Below, piece by piece: positions 1 to 8,944 of a stretch of DNA of 64,000 nt. How positions within the stretch are numbered: the first letter of the stretch is position 1; every line of letters starts with the position of its first letter. The position numbers and the translations under genes were made by a program. This DNA is from Nitrospiraceae bacterium. GTDB lineage: Bacteria; Nitrospirota; Nitrospiria; Nitrospirales; Nitrospiraceae. The stretch lies in contig CAKKRK010000020.1 in assembly GCA_919902665.1 (NCBI GenBank), positions 167,201 to 231,200 on the forward strand, read 5' to 3'. The notes under the pieces were generated by a model, which saw nothing but the letters and a program-made list of their open reading frames with translations, was not told the DNA's origin and did no database searches.

Positions 1-1
1 G

Positions 2-259
2 GATTTGGCGGATGAGGATGGCCTGGCGATCAATGGGACCTCTCTTCAGGATCCTCCAAGTCTCGGAAGTCTCACCTCGACTCACTGGCGACTTGTGTTT
101 GAGGATGCAGATGGAAGAATGGTTAGGATTCAAGGAGTCTTGAATAGTTTGACGGCAGTGCCGTTGCCAGCCGCAGTGCTTCTGTTCGGTGCGGGCCTCA
201 TCTCGCTGGTTGGTCTGGGTGCGGGAGGGTTGAGAAATCTCCGCGGGGCCAAGGCGTAG
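2..259 (+). CDS. VPLPA-CTERM sorted surface protein, 5'-truncated by window edge
   Basis: Only the last 86 or so residues are present, because the frame stays open to the window start; the TTG at 5 is probably internal rather than the start. The C-terminus carries a typical VPLPA-CTERM sorting signal: the motif VPLPA, a hydrophobic helix (about 18 residues) and a short Arg-rich tail. Proteins with this tag are exported and processed by the XrtD-type exosortase, which is encoded at 1390. The 75 C-terminal residues and the downstream hairpin closely resemble those of the next gene (548), so the two are tandem paralogues. The function of the mature domain cannot be told from this fragment. Confidence 0.85.
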   Translation, partial: DLADEDGLAINGTSLQDPPSLGSLTSTHWRLVFEDADGRMVRIQGVLNSLTAVPLPAAVLLFGAGLISLVGLGAGGLRNLRGAKA

Positions 260-284
260 TCAAGAATCTCGTTTCTGATAGCTG

Positions 285-316
285 GGGCTTGATATCCCGA
301 GCGGGGTATCAAGCCC
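285..316 (+). terminator. Stem-loop terminator after first VPLPA-CTERM gene
   Basis: A 14-bp stem (one G-T wobble) with a 4-nt loop starts 25 bases after the stop codon. It is followed by GTTCTTTCT, a weak T-rich run. Nearly the same hairpin lies after the second paralogue at 1233-1264, which supports a shared functional 3' end. Confidence 0.7.
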
Positions 317-462
317 GTTCTTTCTCCGAAATTGATCGACAGATCGCCGAGTACCATAAGATATTTACATAATTGAACATCATCGATGGAATGTGCACAC
401 CGTCGATTTAGAGAACCTGTCTCGCCATTCTTCGTTTTCAGTCACATAGAAGGTTCAACGAA

Positions 463-478
463 TGGTCTGGGATTTGCT
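463..478 (+). promoter_or_regulatory. Candidate sigma-54 (-24/-12) promoter
   Basis: The 16-base stretch reads TGG, TCTG, GGAT, TTGCT. It has the GG and GC dinucleotides at the -24/-12 spacing of the RpoN consensus (TGGCACG-N4-TTGCW) and a perfect TTGC element. It lies 70 bases before the start of the VPLPA-CTERM gene at 548. PEP-CTERM-type genes in several bacteria are thought to be controlled by sigma-54 and a PrsK/PrsR pair, so the site is plausible. It was found by eye in one place only. Confidence 0.5.
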
Positions 479-547
479 CAGCAATCATCCCATTGCTACT
501 AACTGATACGTGTTTCTTATGGTGCAGTCTCTAGAAGGAGTGGTGAT

Positions 548-1207
548 ATGCAGTTGATAAAGGAATGGTTTAAGAGAGGATTTATCCTGCCGGCAACAGC
601 AGTGTGCGCCCTCTCGGTTCCGATCTCAACAGCGCAAGCGGCTTTCGTGAACTACTCGTTCATCGGCAGTATTGACAATGATCCTCAGGCGTTGTCCCCG
701 ATTTCCGGATCATTTCAATTCGACAATGCGACAGGTGGCAGCGGCGGCGTCTACAATGGAGCAGTAACGGGTTTCACTCTGAATCTTAGTGGGCTCTACA
801 CGTCATCCTTCAAGCTAGGTGCCAACGCCGTCACGATTTCGAAGAATATCACTCTTGGTGGCGGCAATGGTGATCGTTGGGAACTGTCGTCTGCCGCTAC
901 TGGTTCCAATCTGAATGGTTTCACGGCGTACGATTTTGATCTTCGTCTCGACCGTGTAGGAGGAGGATTGTTTGCAAATACGGACCTGCAGAACCCTCCA
1001 AGTTTGAACGGTTTGAATGGTGTGACCGGAAGATGGCGACTCTTTTTCGAGGATGCGAATGGTAATCCAGCCGTGTTTCTCGGATCAATTACTAGTCTGA
1101 CTGCCGTGCCGTTGCCGGCGGCGGTGCTCCTGTTCGGAGCGGGCCTTATTTCGCTGGTTGGTCTGGGCGCGGGAGGGTTAAGAAATATCCGCGGAGTCAG
1201 GGCGTAA
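548..1207 (+). CDS. VPLPA-CTERM sorted surface protein
   Basis: A 219-residue exported protein. An N-terminal signal peptide (about residues 1-32, basic start, hydrophobic core, AQA cleavage-like site) leads into a Gly/Asn/Ser-rich, beta-type mature domain of unknown function. The C-terminus has the sorting tag VPLPA, a hydrophobic helix and a basic tail. The start is fixed by AGAAGGAG seven bases upstream. It is the tandem paralogue of the truncated gene to its left and lies directly before its likely processing enzyme XrtD. A sigma-54-like element lies upstream. The role (biofilm or extracellular matrix component) is inference from the sorting system; no enzymatic motif is visible. Confidence 0.88.
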   Translation: MQLIKEWFKRGFILPATAVCALSVPISTAQAAFVNYSFIGSIDNDPQALSPISGSFQFDNATGGSGGVYNGAVTGFTLNLSGLYTSSFKLGANAVTISKNITLGGGNGDRWELSSAATGSNLNGFTAYDFDLRLDRVGGGLFANTDLQNPPSLNGLNGVTGRWRLFFEDANGNPAVFLGSITSLTAVPLPAAVLLFGAGLISLVGLGAGGLRNIRGVRA

Positions 1208-1232
1208 TCACGAACCTCGTTTTTGACACCTG

Positions 1233-1264
1233 GGGCTTGATACCCATCACGGGGTATCAAGCCC
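1233..1264 (+). terminator. Stem-loop terminator after second VPLPA-CTERM gene
   Basis: A perfect 13-bp stem (GGGCTTGATACCC and its complement) with a 6-nt loop lies 25 bases after the stop and is followed by GTTCGTTCTTC. The flanking sequence up to about 1305 also matches the region after the first paralogue (285-360), so the duplication included the 3' untranslated region. Confidence 0.72.
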
Positions 1265-1389
1265 GTTCGTTCTTCAAAATCAATCGACAGATCGCCGGGT
1301 ACCATAGATAATCAGGTTTCGCCTCACTCTTCTGGATCGGCGTAGCTCTTTTGACTCATTCCCTATCATCGTGTGAGTAGTGCTGTTGT

Positions 1390-2964
1390 ATGGCTAGCAA
1401 TCGCTCTCTTCTCCTCACTTCAGCCTTGGTCGTGGCGCTATTGGGCTATATGTATGCAGACAGTCTTGTCTTCTTGTTCAGCCGCTGGGTTGGCACCGAA
1501 GATTATAGCCACGGAATCTTTGTACCGTTCATCAGTGGGTATTTGATTTGGCAATCCCGGCGCTGTCTCAGCCAGGTTTCGGGGGAGAAGTCATGGGTGG
1601 GGCTTGCGGTCATTGCTCTGGGGCTCATGCTCTATGTGGTGGGGGAATTCTCCACGCTGTTTATTGTTCTCCATTTCTCTTTGTGGATGGTGATCGTCGG
1701 ATTGGCCATCGCACTGCTCGGGATTCGCGGGGCGAAAGCCATCGCGTTTCCTCTCGGCTATCTCCTGACCGCAATCCCTCTTCCGACGTTTATCATTGCG
1801 AGTCTGTCGAGCCAACTTCAACTGTGGTCCTCATCGCTCGGAGTCGGATGCCTGCAGCTTGTCGGTGTGATGGCCTTTCGCGAAGGCAATGTCATCGATC
1901 TGGGGACGGTGCAGCTTCAAGTGGTAGAAGCGTGTAGTGGGATTCGATACCTGCTTCCCCTCGCTTCTCTCGCGCTGCTCTGCGCGTACCTGTTCAAAGA
2001 CAGGATGTGGAAACGAGTGGTGCTCGTGCTTTCCTCGATTCCAATCTCGATCATGCTGAATGGTTTTCGCATCGGCATGATCGGAGTGCTCGTCGAGCTC
2101 TATGGGAAAGGTGCGGCAGACGGCTTTTATCATCTCTTCGAAGGGTGGGTCATTTTCATGGTGAGTTTCTGGTTGTTGATTGCAGAGATGGCGCTCCTAG
2201 CACGAATAGGGGAGGTGAAGTCGCAAGGGGCTGTCTTTGACCGATTGACCTGGAGAGATCAATCAGAAGCGAGCGCCCATCAGGCCGCGTGCATGGGGCC
2301 AGGCCGAATCCAATCGTCTCCACGCCACGCCTATTTGTGTAGCGTAGCCCTGCTTGCCCCATTTACGTTGTTCTCGACCGTGGTTGCGGATCGTCAAGAA
2401 AGTTCTCCTCCCCGCACGGCGTTCGTTGATTTTCCGATGCAGATCAACGGCTGGCAAGGATCGCCCTTTCCTCTTGAACCACAATACATCGACGCACTTC
2501 GGTTCGATGATTATGTCCTGGCGGACTATCGATCGGGTAATAAGCAGCCGGTGAATTTCTATGCTGCCTACTACCGATCACAACGGAAGGGGCAATCGGC
2601 GCATTCGCCTCAAAGTTGTCTGCCGGGTGGAGGATGGGAAATCGCTTCCCTGACGCAACGGGATCTGCCGATGTCGCAGGGAATGATGCAGCCGCTCAAC
2701 GTCAATCGGGCGGTTATTCAGAAGGGGGATCAGAAGCAAATCGTCTTGTACTGGTTCAAGCAACGCGAGCGACATATCACAAATGAATACCTGGTCAAGG
2801 TCTACTTACTGTGGGATGCCTTTTCTCGGCAACGGACTGACGGGGCTCTTGTGAGATTGGCCTCGTTGGTTGGTCCAGGGGAATCTGAGTCCACAGTTGA
2901 CCAACGGCTTCAGGAGTTCGCGGTTGTAGCCGGGCGGGAATTGACTAGGTTCGTACCAGACTGA
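1390..2964 (+). CDS. xrtD: VPLPA-CTERM-specific exosortase XrtD (exosortase/EpsI fusion)
   Basis: A 524-residue polytopic inner-membrane transpeptidase-like protease that recognises C-terminal VPLPA tags on exported proteins. The N-terminal half has about eight membrane segments and the exosortase catalytic triad: Cys182 in EACSG, Arg227 in NGFRIG and His248 in YHLFEG. The C-terminal part (about 305-524) is a periplasmic EpsI/DUF3485-like domain with the conserved SPQSCLPGGGW stretch. Length and fused layout fit XrtD rather than the shorter XrtA. It follows two VPLPA-CTERM genes and precedes the polysaccharide genes, so substrates and enzyme sit together. The assignment to XrtD rests on the fusion and the adjacent tag type. 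Confidence 0.88.
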   Translation: MASNRSLLLTSALVVALLGYMYADSLVFLFSRWVGTEDYSHGIFVPFISGYLIWQSRRCLSQVSGEKSWVGLAVIALGLMLYVVGEFSTLFIVLHFSLWMVIVGLAIALLGIRGAKAIAFPLGYLLTAIPLPTFIIASLSSQLQLWSSSLGVGCLQLVGVMAFREGNVIDLGTVQLQVVEACSGIRYLLPLASLALLCAYLFKDRMWKRVVLVLSSIPISIMLNGFRIGMIGVLVELYGKGAADGFYHLFEGWVIFMVSFWLLIAEMALLARIGEVKSQGAVFDRLTWRDQSEASAHQAACMGPGRIQSSPRHAYLCSVALLAPFTLFSTVVADRQESSPPRTAFVDFPMQINGWQGSPFPLEPQYIDALRFDDYVLADYRSGNKQPVNFYAAYYRSQRKGQSAHSPQSCLPGGGWEIASLTQRDLPMSQGMMQPLNVNRAVIQKGDQKQIVLYWFKQRERHITNEYLVKVYLLWDAFSRQRTDGALVRLASLVGPGESESTVDQRLQEFAVVAGRELTRFVPD

Positions 2965-2996
2965 ACCGCCGTGATTGAGGCCTTGAGAGTGTATCT

Positions 2997-4631
2997 ATGG
3001 TGAGTGAGCTGTTCTTTAGTTCCATGACCGCCTTGCTTGTGTGCATGGCGCTGATCCCACTCTTGCGGCTCATAGCAGAGCGGTTGAAGATTATGGATCA
3101 GCCTGGGGGGCGGAAAGTTCACGAACATCCGGTTCCACGGATCGGCGGGATTGCTTTTGCCGTTGGTGCCTGCGCGTCGATCGCCTGGTGGGGCGAGAAA
3201 GATGCCGTCACCCTGTCGGTTCTGCTGGGCTGTGTAATCATCGTGGCGTTCGGGGTTTGGGACGACCGCGTCGATCTTAGCTATCGAAGCAAACTCGTTG
3301 GCCAGCTGTTCGCCGCCCTTGCCGTTGTGTTAGGCGGGGATATTTGGTTTACCACTCTTCCGTTTCTCCCTGATGTGGAGGTGCCGGCATGGGTGGGGAT
3401 GTGTGTCACCGTTCTGTTTCTTATTGGTGTCTCCAACGCTGTCAATCTGACGGACGGGTTGGATGGGTTAGCTGGTGGGCTGTCGTTCCTGACTCTATCT
3501 GGGATTGCCTATTTAGCCTATCTTTCCAATGATTCGACTGTCTTGTTCTTGACGGTCCCATTTCTTGGCGGGCTTTTGGGATTCCTACGCTACAACACCT
3601 ATCCGGCTCGCATTTTCATGGGAGATGGCGGCAGCCAATTGTTGGGCTTCATCATGGGCGTGCTGGCTGTTCTGTTGACGGATTCGTCACATGGTCCGTT
3701 CACTCCCAGCCTCGCATTCTTTCTGTTGGGGTTGCCATTTCTGGACACGCTCGGCGTGACGGGACAGCGGTTGGCAGAAGGCCGTCCTCCATTCGTCGGC
3801 GACCGGGCGCACATTCACCATAAACTGCTTCGCTTTGGATTCACGCACTATGAGGCCGTGACCCTCATCTATGTGATTCAGGCAAGCATGTTGAGCTTGG
3901 CCTATGTCCTACGATGGCAGTCTGAGCTGGTTATCCTAGTACTCTATCTCACGATTGCGGGATCGGTCTTGATGTTGTTTATCGCAGCAGGGCGAGGACT
4001 GCTACCCAGTCTCACGGCACAAAGTGGTCATTTCCTCTCGAATGTGGTTGTGCGGCGAGTGATGAGTGGTCCATGGCTGACGAATCTGCCCATGCAATTT
4101 CTGGCCGTGATGGTGCCAGGTTTCCTCATTGTGCTGGTATTTGTCCCATCGAATGTGCCGGCCGATGTTGGGTACCTCTCGATCATCATTTTTGGGATTG
4201 TGTTACTCGGCCTCTCGCTCTCTCCTCGGATTGCGCCGTACTTTGTTCGTGGTGGGCTCTATGTTGGGACGACTTTCCTCCTCTATGTCTGTGAAGCGTC
4301 ACGATATCAATCCATGTCCGCTGTTGCGATGCTCCACAATGCATTCTTTGTCGTGGTTGCCGTGATGGTCATCTTGAGTCTCCGGTTCAATGAGGAGAAT
4401 CGCTTTCAAACCACACCGCTCGATTATCTGATGGTGTTCTTGGCGGTGACTTTCCCGCTGCTTCCGGAAGTGAGCGCCGATATTGCGCATCTAGGTGTCT
4501 TCGCCGCCAAGCTGATGGTGCTCTTCTTTTCTTTTGAGTTGCTGTTCCATGCTTTTGCCAACCGTGTCCGACAGCTTGGTCTTGTATCGCTCTGGATTCT
4601 GTTCGGGCTCGGAATTCGGATTTTGTTGTAG
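2997..4631 (+). CDS. WecA/MraY-type polyprenyl-phosphate sugar-1-phosphate transferase with extra C-terminal membrane domain
   Basis: A 544-residue polytopic membrane protein. Residues 1 to about 330 match glycosyltransferase family 4 (MraY/WecA/Rfe), with the cytoplasmic motifs NLTDGLDGLAGG and MGDGGSQLLG and the HIHHKLL His motif. These enzymes attach the first sugar phosphate to undecaprenyl phosphate, so this probably starts the repeat unit of the exopolysaccharide. The family is usually near 350 residues; the last 190 residues here add about six further membrane helices without a recognised domain. It starts 32 bases after xrtD and is probably co-transcribed with it. Sugar specificity cannot be read from the sequence. 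Confidence 0.85.
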   Translation: MVSELFFSSMTALLVCMALIPLLRLIAERLKIMDQPGGRKVHEHPVPRIGGIAFAVGACASIAWWGEKDAVTLSVLLGCVIIVAFGVWDDRVDLSYRSKLVGQLFAALAVVLGGDIWFTTLPFLPDVEVPAWVGMCVTVLFLIGVSNAVNLTDGLDGLAGGLSFLTLSGIAYLAYLSNDSTVLFLTVPFLGGLLGFLRYNTYPARIFMGDGGSQLLGFIMGVLAVLLTDSSHGPFTPSLAFFLLGLPFLDTLGVTGQRLAEGRPPFVGDRAHIHHKLLRFGFTHYEAVTLIYVIQASMLSLAYVLRWQSELVILVLYLTIAGSVLMLFIAAGRGLLPSLTAQSGHFLSNVVVRRVMSGPWLTNLPMQFLAVMVPGFLIVLVFVPSNVPADVGYLSIIIFGIVLLGLSLSPRIAPYFVRGGLYVGTTFLLYVCEASRYQSMSAVAMLHNAFFVVVAVMVILSLRFNEENRFQTTPLDYLMVFLAVTFPLLPEVSADIAHLGVFAAKLMVLFFSFELLFHAFANRVRQLGLVSLWILFGLGIRILL

Positions 4632-4705
4632 CAAGACGAGTTACGTAATAACCTAGGCTTATGCGTGTACCATTTTTGTATAGCAGTAGTCGGGAGATGT
4701 TTGGC

Positions 4706-7093
4706 ATGCGTGTGATGAGCGGAATCATTCTTCTGGCCGCCGTCACACTGACAGCGTGCGGTGGTCCTGAGGAAAGAAAAGCGAAGTACCTTGCCAAGGC
4801 GAATGAGTACATAGACGCAGCCAACTATCCCAAGGCCCGGGTCGCCCTGAGAAACGTGCTAAAGATCGATCCCAAAGACGCGGAGGCCTACTATCTCTTT
4901 GCTCAAGTCGAAGAAAAAGAGAAAAACTGGCGCAATGCTGTTCAGCTGTATCAGGAGGCTGTGCGCCTGGTCCCCGATCATGCGGCCGCCCTCATTACTC
5001 TGGCGAAGTACTATCTTGAAGCAAGACTGACGGAGCAGGTGGTTCAAGCAGCGGACACGGTGCTCAAAAAAGATCCCCGCAATCCGCAGGCCAGTGCGCT
5101 GAAAATTGCGGCTCAGGCCGTAACGGAAGCAGCCATTCCTTCGGTCATTCCCAACGCGGAGGCACTGGCGAAGGAGTTTCCAACAGACCCAGATGTTGCC
5201 ATCCTACTCGCGACATTGTACGGCCAACAACGGCGCTATAGGGAAGCGGAGACGACGTTGAGGCGTGCCCTTGACTCCCATCCGAGGGACCTAGATCTTT
5301 TGAATAATTTGAGCAGGATCTTGACGCAAGCCAACAATATGGCCGGTGCCGAGGCTGTTATGCGGTTGATGGTCGCGGCTGAACCGACATCCATTGATCA
5401 TCGAGTAAGACTTGCCCGCTTCTATGTCGGACAGGGGGCGCAGAATAAAGCGGAAGCTGTGTTGCGAGAGGCAATCGCACTGGATCCAAACAGCGAACAG
5501 CGGAGGATCATGCTCGCGGAGTTGTTTGTGAACACAAAGGATGTGGCCGCTGCCGAACAGGTGCTTCTTGATGCGGCGGAGCAAATCCCGCATTCAACCC
5601 ACATCCAATTCGGGCTCAGTGCGCTCTACAGAAAGGGCGGACAGGACCTCAAGGCTCGTCAGCGCTACGCACTATTGGTCAAGGAGTACACAGACAAACC
5701 TGTCGGCCTGGAAGCCAAGATCAAACTGGCAGAGATGGATTTTGTGGAAGGGAAGCAGGTTGACGCGGAACGTCAGGTGCAGGAGGTGTTGAAGTCCAAC
5801 CCTCGCTCATCGGATGGACTGATTCTTACAGGACGTATGGCATTGACCAGACGAAACGGAAAAGAAGCGGTGCAGGCGTTTCGCACCGTTCTGCACGATC
5901 AGCCAGAGTTGGCCACGATTCACTATCTCCTTGGCCGGGCCTATCAGTTGACCGGAGACACGAATCTTGCGAAAGACAGTTTTGAGCGGGCTGTAACGCT
6001 GTATCCAGACCAGATGGATGCGAAACGGTCTCTAGCCGTTCTTGAGAGCAAGAGCGGTCGTTATCAGCAGGCTCGCGCTCGGCTCGATGACTTGCTGAAA
6101 CAGCGTCCCGATGATGTGATTGCTCTCGACATGCTGATGACGCTGGACCTGGTCACGAAGAATTGGCAGGATGCCGAACAGACATTGGCGCGGCTTCGCC
6201 AGATATCCACCGGCAATAATCCTTTGGCCTTGTTAGCCGAAGGGCGGTTTCATGAGGCTCAGCGTCGTCTGAGCGAGGCGAGGCGAGCCTATGAGCGCGC
6301 AACGGCACTGGCTCCGAACGAACCAGAGCCACTGTTGTCTCTCGTGAAGGTAGAGGTAGCGTTAGGACAAGCATCGCAGTCCAGAACCCGTCTGGAAGCT
6401 CTTCTTGCTTCCCGCAAGGACCATTCGTTTGCGCATGGATTACTGGGAGAGGTCTTGGCCCTCACGCGAGAGTATGAAGGGGCAGTATTCCACTATCGGG
6501 AGGCCGTACGAGTAAATCCAAAGTGGATGACGCCCTGGCTCAACTGGGCCATGTTGTCGCTGTCCCAGAGGAAACCGGATATAGCCATACAGGTTCTAGG
6601 AGAAGGGCTCAAGGCCAACCCTGAGAGCGAGGAGTTGCACATGCTGTTGGCCTCTGCGCGCTCCGAGCAAGGACAGATCGATCTTGCTATAGCTGCATAT
6701 GAGACGACCTTGCGGCTGAATTCTCGAAACCTGCTGGCGGCGAATAACCTGGCAGTTCTACTTGTGGACCACAAGCGTGATCCATCGAGTTTGCAAAGGG
6801 CCTTTTCGCTCAGTCGAGATTTTGAAAAAGAGGCGCCGCATCCTCTCTTTATCGATACGCTCGGCTGGGTGCGATTTAAGATGGGGCAACAGGAAGAGGC
6901 AATTCGGTTGATGAAAGATGCCGTCGCCAAATCTCCGGACATGTCTGTCCTGAATTATCATCTTGGGATGGCATTGTTTCAGTCTGGTCAACGTGTCGAG
7001 GCCCGTACTTATTTGTCAAAGGCGCTCAAGAGTTCCGATTCATTCGAAGGGCGGCAAGACGCAGAGCAGGTGCTCGCCCAACTAAGGGGGTAA
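4706..7093 (+). CDS. TPR-repeat lipoprotein of the exosortase/polysaccharide locus (PrsT-like)
   Basis: About 795 residues from the chosen ATG, which has GGGAG nine bases upstream; an ATG at 4661 in the same frame lacks a good site. The N-terminus is a lipoprotein signal ending in LTAC (Cys18). The rest is a long run of tetratricopeptide repeats, more than fifteen, of the kind found in the PEP-CTERM-system TPR protein family. Such proteins are thought to scaffold the envelope-spanning polysaccharide machinery, but their exact role is not established. The gene lies between the sugar-phosphate transferase and the Wza-type exporter, nine bases before the latter, which points to one transcription unit. 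Confidence 0.83.
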   Translation: MRVMSGIILLAAVTLTACGGPEERKAKYLAKANEYIDAANYPKARVALRNVLKIDPKDAEAYYLFAQVEEKEKNWRNAVQLYQEAVRLVPDHAAALITLAKYYLEARLTEQVVQAADTVLKKDPRNPQASALKIAAQAVTEAAIPSVIPNAEALAKEFPTDPDVAILLATLYGQQRRYREAETTLRRALDSHPRDLDLLNNLSRILTQANNMAGAEAVMRLMVAAEPTSIDHRVRLARFYVGQGAQNKAEAVLREAIALDPNSEQRRIMLAELFVNTKDVAAAEQVLLDAAEQIPHSTHIQFGLSALYRKGGQDLKARQRYALLVKEYTDKPVGLEAKIKLAEMDFVEGKQVDAERQVQEVLKSNPRSSDGLILTGRMALTRRNGKEAVQAFRTVLHDQPELATIHYLLGRAYQLTGDTNLAKDSFERAVTLYPDQMDAKRSLAVLESKSGRYQQARARLDDLLKQRPDDVIALDMLMTLDLVTKNWQDAEQTLARLRQISTGNNPLALLAEGRFHEAQRRLSEARRAYERATALAPNEPEPLLSLVKVEVALGQASQSRTRLEALLASRKDHSFAHGLLGEVLALTREYEGAVFHYREAVRVNPKWMTPWLNWAMLSLSQRKPDIAIQVLGEGLKANPESEELHMLLASARSEQGQIDLAIAAYETTLRLNSRNLLAANNLAVLLVDHKRDPSSLQRAFSLSRDFEKEAPHPLFIDTLGWVRFKMGQQEEAIRLMKDAVAKSPDMSVLNYHLGMALFQSGQRVEARTYLSKALKSSDSFEGRQDAEQVLAQLRG

Positions 7094-7102
7094 GGATAAT
7101 TT

Positions 7103-7705
7103 ATGTTTCGTTCAGTGCGAGTATTGTTGATTAGGGGGGTGATGGCTGCTGCCGTTGCGATGATGGCGATGCCTGTGCATGCAGATGATGCCATACAGCC
7201 TGCGTTGGTGTTGCAACTGGATCCAGGATACCGGCTTGGCGCAGAGGATGTTTTGCTGGTATCGGTCTGGAAGGATGAACAGTTGACGCGAGAGGTGGTG
7301 GTTCGTCCAGACGGCATGTTTTCGTTTCCCCTCGTCGGCGATATACAGGCGGAAGAGCGAACGGTCGAGGACATTCGCGGCGATCTCGTGAAACGGCTGA
7401 TCAAGTATATTCCGAATCCCAATGTGTCCATTGCGGTCACGAAAGTGATCAGTTACAAGGTCTACGTCGTCGGACGAGTGAATAAGCCGGGTGAGTATGT
7501 GGTCGGCCATTACACCGATGTGCTGCAGGCGCTCAGCCTGGCTGGCGGACTCACTCCGTTTGCTGCAGAAAACGAGATCAAGGTCATGCGTCGAGTGAGA
7601 GGGGAACAATACGCCATTCCCTTTCGCTATGGAGATGTGCGGAAAGGCAGAGATCTGGAGCAGAACATCATTCTCCATCGTGGTGACGTGGTCATGGTGC
7701 CTTGA
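7103..7705 (+). CDS. Polysaccharide export protein, Wza/EpsA family
   Basis: A 200-residue exported protein with a signal peptide to about residue 27 (cleavage after VHA). A poly-export domain (about 35-110) contains GYRLGAEDVLLVSVW, and an SLBB domain (about 115-190) contains YVVGRVNKPGEY. Wza-type proteins form the outer-membrane or periplasmic channel through which capsule or exopolysaccharide leaves the cell. No lipobox Cys is seen, which fits the short EpsA-like form in exosortase loci rather than E. coli Wza. The stop overlaps the possible TTG start of the next gene, so translation may be coupled. Confidence 0.88.
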   Translation: MFRSVRVLLIRGVMAAAVAMMAMPVHADDAIQPALVLQLDPGYRLGAEDVLLVSVWKDEQLTREVVVRPDGMFSFPLVGDIQAEERTVEDIRGDLVKRLIKYIPNPNVSIAVTKVISYKVYVVGRVNKPGEYVVGHYTDVLQALSLAGGLTPFAAENEIKVMRRVRGEQYAIPFRYGDVRKGRDLEQNIILHRGDVVMVP

Positions 7706-7719
7706 GCAACGTCACGTCT

Positions 7720-8940
7720 ATGCGACCGAGTTGCAAGGGAAGAGGTCATGGGTGGAGTCGAAGCGACATTGTTTATTGTGTTTTCGTGGCGGTGATCATG
7801 ACGGCCAATATGGCGCCGAGAAGCGAGGCTGCTGAATGGTCACTCGCACCTTCTATCGGTGCCAAAGGGGTCTATAACAGCAACTTGCTCTTGACCCCTC
7901 TACCTCATGACAAGACCTACGGCTATTGGGTGACTCCAGCAGCAGAGTTTTCCGGCAAGACCGAACGCCTTGATGTCAGTAGCCGGATTGCCGCGGATGT
8001 CGTTGGATATTTCGGTGGGGAGGACCGGCAGTTCACAAATGTCTTCGCCCCGTTGTCCGTACGGTACAAGACCGAGAATGATCTTATTGGTTTCACAGGC
8101 GGCTTTACCCGTGACAATACGTTGCTGAGCGAATTGCAAGAGACGGGGGTCGTTCTACAGTTCGCTCAGCGCAATCAGTGGACATTGAACCCAACCTGGA
8201 CAAGAAAGTTGAGCGAAAAACTGTCATTTCAATCGAATGCACAGTTTTCCGATACCACGTATGAGACTGCCAGGTTGGTTGACAATCGATTGGTGGGTGG
8301 GTCCGGAGGATTGCTGTATCAGCTGAGCGAGCGGGATCAAATCCAATTATCAGGGTCGTATACTCACTTTCGCACGACCGGGTCACCGTTTGGGTTTCAA
8401 GCTAATTATCCTGGAATCAACATGAGCCTGACGCATGCCTTCTCTGAATCGCTGACAGGGACGATCAACGGTGGTCCGAGATTCTTGTCTTCAACCTCGC
8501 AGGCTCCGCTTGGTGCCATTACGGCTTACGATACAGTGTGGTTGGCAGGAGCGAACATGACAAAGAATTGGGAGAAGGCCACAGTGCGCGTGACTTTTGC
8601 TCGAGATCTGGCCCCCAGTGGATTCGGATTATTGATTCAGACCAATCGGGGAGAGATCGCTGGTTCCTATGAGTTTTCAGAAATCTTGACAGGTTCCCTG
8701 AATCTGGCTGGAATTCTCACGTCCGGAAAGAGCAGCGCGACTATCGGCGGAGTCTTTCCGGATAGCAGCTATGTCAGCCTGACGCCGAAGCTCTCCTGGA
8801 AGGTACTGGAATGGTGGCAGGCGGAGGTGTCGTATATGTACCGATGGCGCGATGTTGACACTGCCGCAGATTCAGCCGAGTCCCATGCGACGACGTTCAT
8901 GGTGACCTACTATCCACCCAAACTTTCATTTTCTCACTAA
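7720..8940 (+). CDS. Outer-membrane beta-barrel protein of the exosortase locus
   Basis: About 406 residues. A twin-basic N-terminus and hydrophobic segment ending near SEAAEW look like a signal peptide. The mature part alternates polar and aromatic residues in strands and includes repeated YxxNLLLT-type and SGSYTHFRTT-type segments, as expected for a large beta-barrel. It resembles the outer-membrane proteins seen beside PEP-CTERM polysaccharide genes (TIGR03016-like). It probably acts in polysaccharide passage, which is inference from its place between wza-like and wzz-like genes. The TTG at 7702 overlapping the previous stop is an alternative start; the ATG at 7720 is preferred. Confidence 0.75.
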   Translation: MRPSCKGRGHGWSRSDIVYCVFVAVIMTANMAPRSEAAEWSLAPSIGAKGVYNSNLLLTPLPHDKTYGYWVTPAAEFSGKTERLDVSSRIAADVVGYFGGEDRQFTNVFAPLSVRYKTENDLIGFTGGFTRDNTLLSELQETGVVLQFAQRNQWTLNPTWTRKLSEKLSFQSNAQFSDTTYETARLVDNRLVGGSGGLLYQLSERDQIQLSGSYTHFRTTGSPFGFQANYPGINMSLTHAFSESLTGTINGGPRFLSSTSQAPLGAITAYDTVWLAGANMTKNWEKATVRVTFARDLAPSGFGLLIQTNRGEIAGSYEFSEILTGSLNLAGILTSGKSSATIGGVFPDSSYVSLTPKLSWKVLEWWQAEVSYMYRWRDVDTAADSAESHATTFMVTYYPPKLSFSH

Positions 8941-8944
8941 GGCT

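Noticed and set aside
1330..1360. Second sigma-54-like site before xrtD (TGGATCGGCGTAGC)
   Set aside because: The GC is one base too close to the GG and the TTGC element is missing.
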